DNA of 6,867 nt from Patescibacteria group bacterium (GTDB lineage Bacteria > Patescibacteriota > Minisyncoccia > Phycocordibacterales > UBA9973). The DNA is taken from positions 1 through 6,867 of the forward strand of contig JAIEON010000019.1 in NCBI GenBank assembly GCA_019750345.1. Reading direction: 5' to 3'. The first letter of the stretch is position 1, and each line of letters opens with the position of its first letter. A program made the position numbers and the translations under genes. Positions 5,870 through 6,867 of the stretch are shown one piece after another. A model generated the notes under the pieces. That model worked only from the letters and a program-made list of their open reading frames with translations, had not been told where the DNA came from and made no database searches.

Positions 5870-6109
5870 CTAGGCAGCGAGTTCGAGGAGTTCAGCAACT
5901 TTTGATTCTTGGAATCCTACAAGAACAGTATCATCAATACGGATCACAGGAACACCGAGTTGGTGCGTGAGGTTCACCATTTCTTGGCGCTTCTCCATAT
6001 CAGTTCCCACATTATGTTCAGTGTAGGCAATGTTATTCTCCTTAAAAAAGTCCTTGGCAAGGTTACAATAATGGCAGGTATTTGTACTATAAATTGTTAC
6101 TGTTTTCAT
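5870..6109 (-). CDS. Glutaredoxin-like protein (YruB/NrdH type)
   Basis: 79-aa thioredoxin-fold oxidoreductase for cytoplasmic thiol-disulfide exchange. The sequence opens with the strand KTVTIYST, followed by the redox motif C12-H-Y-C15 at the start of helix 1 (CHYCNLAKDFF). The cis-proline loop GVPVI has Pro54. The GF pair at 65-66 (VLVGFQESKV) matches the glutathione- or partner-binding region. Length and pattern fit the small glutaredoxins of the YruB/Uxx-star/NrdH group better than classical Grx1; the reductant (glutathione, thioredoxin reductase or another) cannot be told from sequence. It has its own leaderless promoter, lies 38 nt downstream of the FtsB-like gene, and runs directly into tRNA-Arg. 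It is the only gene here that ends in TAG. Confidence 0.93.
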   Translation of the reverse strand: MKTVTIYSTNTCHYCNLAKDFFKENNIAYTEHNVGTDMEKRQEMVNLTHQLGVPVIRIDDTVLVGFQESKVAELLELAA

Positions 6110-6116
6110 ATTTTCA

Positions 6117-6125
6117 ATTATATCA
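6117..6125 (-). promoter_or_regulatory. Extended -10 promoter of the glutaredoxin gene, leaderless
   Basis: On the minus strand TG (6125-6124), one base, then a perfect TATAAT (6122-6117) stand 7 nt before the ATG. Transcription should begin at or one base from the AUG. This is the best consensus match in the window. It lacks a -35 at normal spacing and lacks a ribosome-binding site. Confidence 0.7.
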
Positions 6126-6147
6126 TACTCGTCAAACGTACTCTTTT

Positions 6148-6546
6148 TTAATTCTCTTTTTTAATTCCTAGACCATGAATGATTGCGTCCCACCAATGCC
6201 CGAGACGAGACTGCTCTTTTACAGGAGGTTGTTCTACTTCTAGAGGAGTAAGGAGTACGATCATTTCCTCGCCAGGGTGCACCACATTGAACTTGGCTCT
6301 CAATACCTGCCCTTTCCCTTCTTCTGTCTCTAAATAGGCATTTTGCTCCATTAAAGACTGTTCCTTGAGGATAAGTGCAGCTTGTTGTTTTTTGAGTTCC
6401 TTGGTGCGCCCCTTTATTGCAAAATATTTCTCAGCCAACCCGATGACAGAAGTAAGGAGAAGAAAAAAAGCCACTAGCGCCACCGCTGTCCCAAGCAGTG
6501 TTTTGTATGAAATTTTGCGATTGTCTGGAAATTGCGTTTTGGTCAT
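6148..6546 (-). CDS. FtsB/DivIC-like septum formation initiator protein
   Basis: 132-aa bitopic membrane protein. A short basic N-terminal tail precedes a transmembrane helix (about 16-37, TLLGTAVALVAFFLLLTSVIGL). A charged helical region at about 40-75 (EKYFAIKGRTKELKKQQAALILKEQSLME) suits a periplasmic or extracytoplasmic coiled coil. The block at 71-98 (YLETEEGKGQVLRAKFNVVHPGEEMIVL) matches the family pattern in which residues after the coiled coil lead to a pGE turn (PGEE, 91-94). FtsB/DivIC proteins pair with FtsL and FtsQ/DivIB to activate septal peptidoglycan synthesis; none of those partners is in the window. An extra tail beyond 100 contains a Trp pair (118-119). It diverges from a microprotein gene at a palindromic promoter. 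The division role is inferred from family membership, as this family is loosely conserved. Confidence 0.82.
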   Translation of the reverse strand: MTKTQFPDNRKISYKTLLGTAVALVAFFLLLTSVIGLAEKYFAIKGRTKELKKQQAALILKEQSLMEQNAYLETEEGKGQVLRAKFNVVHPGEEMIVLLTPLEVEQPPVKEQSRLGHWWDAIIHGLGIKKEN

Positions 6547-6560
6547 AACACTGGTAGCAT
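6532..6560 (+). promoter_or_regulatory. Promoter of the microprotein gene, leaderless
   Basis: TG at 6552-6553, one base, then TAGCAT (6555-6560) form an extended -10 that ends 6 nt before the ATG at 6567. TTGCGT (6532-6537) sits upstream with exactly 17 bp spacing and matches the first three bases of the -35 consensus. No Shine-Dalgarno sequence is present. Confidence 0.55.
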
Positions 6561-6572
6561 AGTCGTATGCTA
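6555..6572. repeat. Palindrome joining two divergent promoters
   Basis: TAGCATAGTCGTATGCTA is a perfect 7-bp inverted repeat with a 4-bp centre. The left arm holds the plus-strand -10 of the microprotein gene and, on the opposite strand, the -10 proposed for the FtsB-like gene. The right arm contains the microprotein start codon. It could be a symmetric bidirectional promoter or a binding site for a dimeric regulator. Confidence 0.6.
6556..6561 (-). promoter_or_regulatory. Probable -10 of the FtsB-like gene
   Basis: TATGCT on the minus strand (6561-6556) lies 9 nt before the ATG, the same distance as in the 94-aa gene. It is not preceded by TGn and has no clear -35, so it is weaker than the other promoters. 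It almost coincides with the opposing -10 (6555-6560). A second candidate, TAGCAT at 6572-6567, would give a leader of about 14 nt. Confidence 0.4.
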
Positions 6573-6674
6573 TTCAATCATAACAGAAAAAAGGTGGAAT
6601 TTGTGTGGAAAATCATTGGAGTACTGATGATCTTTTGTATGCTTGCTTTCACTATTCTTCCCCTTTTCCAATAA
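6567..6674 (+). CDS. Putative 35-aa membrane microprotein
   Basis: A 35-codon reading frame with a basic N-terminus (NHNRKK at 4-9) followed by a hydrophobic segment at about 13-34 (VWKIIGVLMIFCMLAFTILP), enough for one transmembrane helix, and the stop TAA. The positive charges predict the N-terminus inside the cell. Support for a real gene comes from the promoter: an extended -10 with a 17-bp-spaced -35 candidate ends 6 nt before the ATG, as for the neighbouring genes. It diverges from the FtsB-like gene and ends 8 nt from the convergent lepA stop, filling a gap that would otherwise be non-coding. No family or function is recognised. Very short hydrophobic frames can arise by chance, hence the moderate confidence. 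Confidence 0.6.
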   Translation: MLFNHNRKKVEFVWKIIGVLMIFCMLAFTILPLFQ

Positions 6675-6682
6675 TCACATTC

Positions 6683-6867
6683 TTAACTTTGTTTCATCAC
6701 TTTGATGAAGACATCGTGAGGGATATTAATCGATGCGTGTTCACGCATCTTTTTCTTACCTTTCTTTTGTTTATCCAAAAGCTTGTTCTTACGAGATACG
6801 TCTCCACCATACAAGTGTCCGATAACATCTTTACGAAATGCTTTGAGAGTGCGAGATGCGACAATAC
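6683..6867 (-). CDS. lepA: Elongation factor 4 (LepA), C-terminal end only
   Basis: The window edge cuts this gene; only the last 60 codons and the TAA stop are visible (first whole codon at 6865-6863). The translation contains the diagnostic LepA C-terminal domain: [20 protein letters not shown], then [20 protein letters not shown], ending in a segment around [12 protein letters not shown] that corresponds to the IPQEAF region of other LepA proteins. LepA is a translational GTPase related to EF-G; its unique C-terminal domain reaches toward the peptidyl-transferase centre, and it influences ribosome assembly and initiation. The GTPase domain lies outside the window. The stop is 8 nt from the convergent microprotein gene, and no hairpin terminator is seen between them. 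Confidence 0.95.
   Translation of the reverse strand, partial: IVASRTLKAFRKDVIGHLYGGDVSRKNKLLDKQKKGKKKMREHASINIPHDVFIKVMKQS

Noticed and set aside
1..6867. CRISPR array, insertion sequence, prophage genes or alternative genetic code
   Set aside because: No spaced direct-repeat array, transposase or phage protein is visible, and no in-frame TGA has to be read as an amino acid.

Overview
The window looks like a streamlined bacterial chromosome of the Patescibacteria/CPR type, most likely Parcubacteria (Paceibacteria). The clues are the gene set (TsaD, a short ValRS, a PrsW-type protease, an Hsp20 with an N-terminal extension, a lone type IV pilin-like protein, a YruB-like glutaredoxin, an FtsB/DivIC-like protein, LepA), very tight spacing, moderate GC, and no Shine-Dalgarno sequence at a usable distance before any start. 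The standard code fits: no in-frame TGA is read through. Nine of the ten stop codons seen are TAA and one is TAG (glutaredoxin). The phylum is an inference from gene style; no marker gene is present to prove it.

Left half, plus strand: tsaD (tRNA t6A synthesis) has its own promoter. A probable operon follows: valS, prsW-like protease (overlapping the end of valS by 19 nt) and hsp20 (3 nt after prsW). It ends at a strong hairpin terminator at 4730-4754 that also works on paper for transcription arriving from the right.

Right half, mostly minus strand, read from right to left: the C-terminal end of lepA; a 35-codon plus-strand membrane microprotein gene that diverges from an FtsB/DivIC-like gene at a palindromic promoter; a glutaredoxin gene with tRNA-Arg(CCT) 6 nt behind it; a type IV pilin-like gene; a 94-aa single-pass membrane protein of unknown function; tRNA-Phe(GAA); a decayed partial copy of that tRNA; then the shared terminator. 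Both tRNAs and the translation genes (tsaD, valS, lepA) give the region a translation-centred flavour, with protein quality control (prsW, hsp20), redox and cell-surface or division genes mixed in.

The most interesting signal is regulatory. Five genes and the microprotein have an extended -10 promoter (TGn followed by TAnnnT) ending only 6-9 nt before the ATG, with no ribosome-binding site. This places the transcription start at or within about 2 nt of the start codon, so leaderless mRNA appears to be the rule here. The ftsB-like gene has a similar but weaker arrangement. No gene-free stretch exceeds 300 bases; the longest, 4727-4951, is filled by the terminator, tRNA remnant, tRNA-Phe and its promoter.
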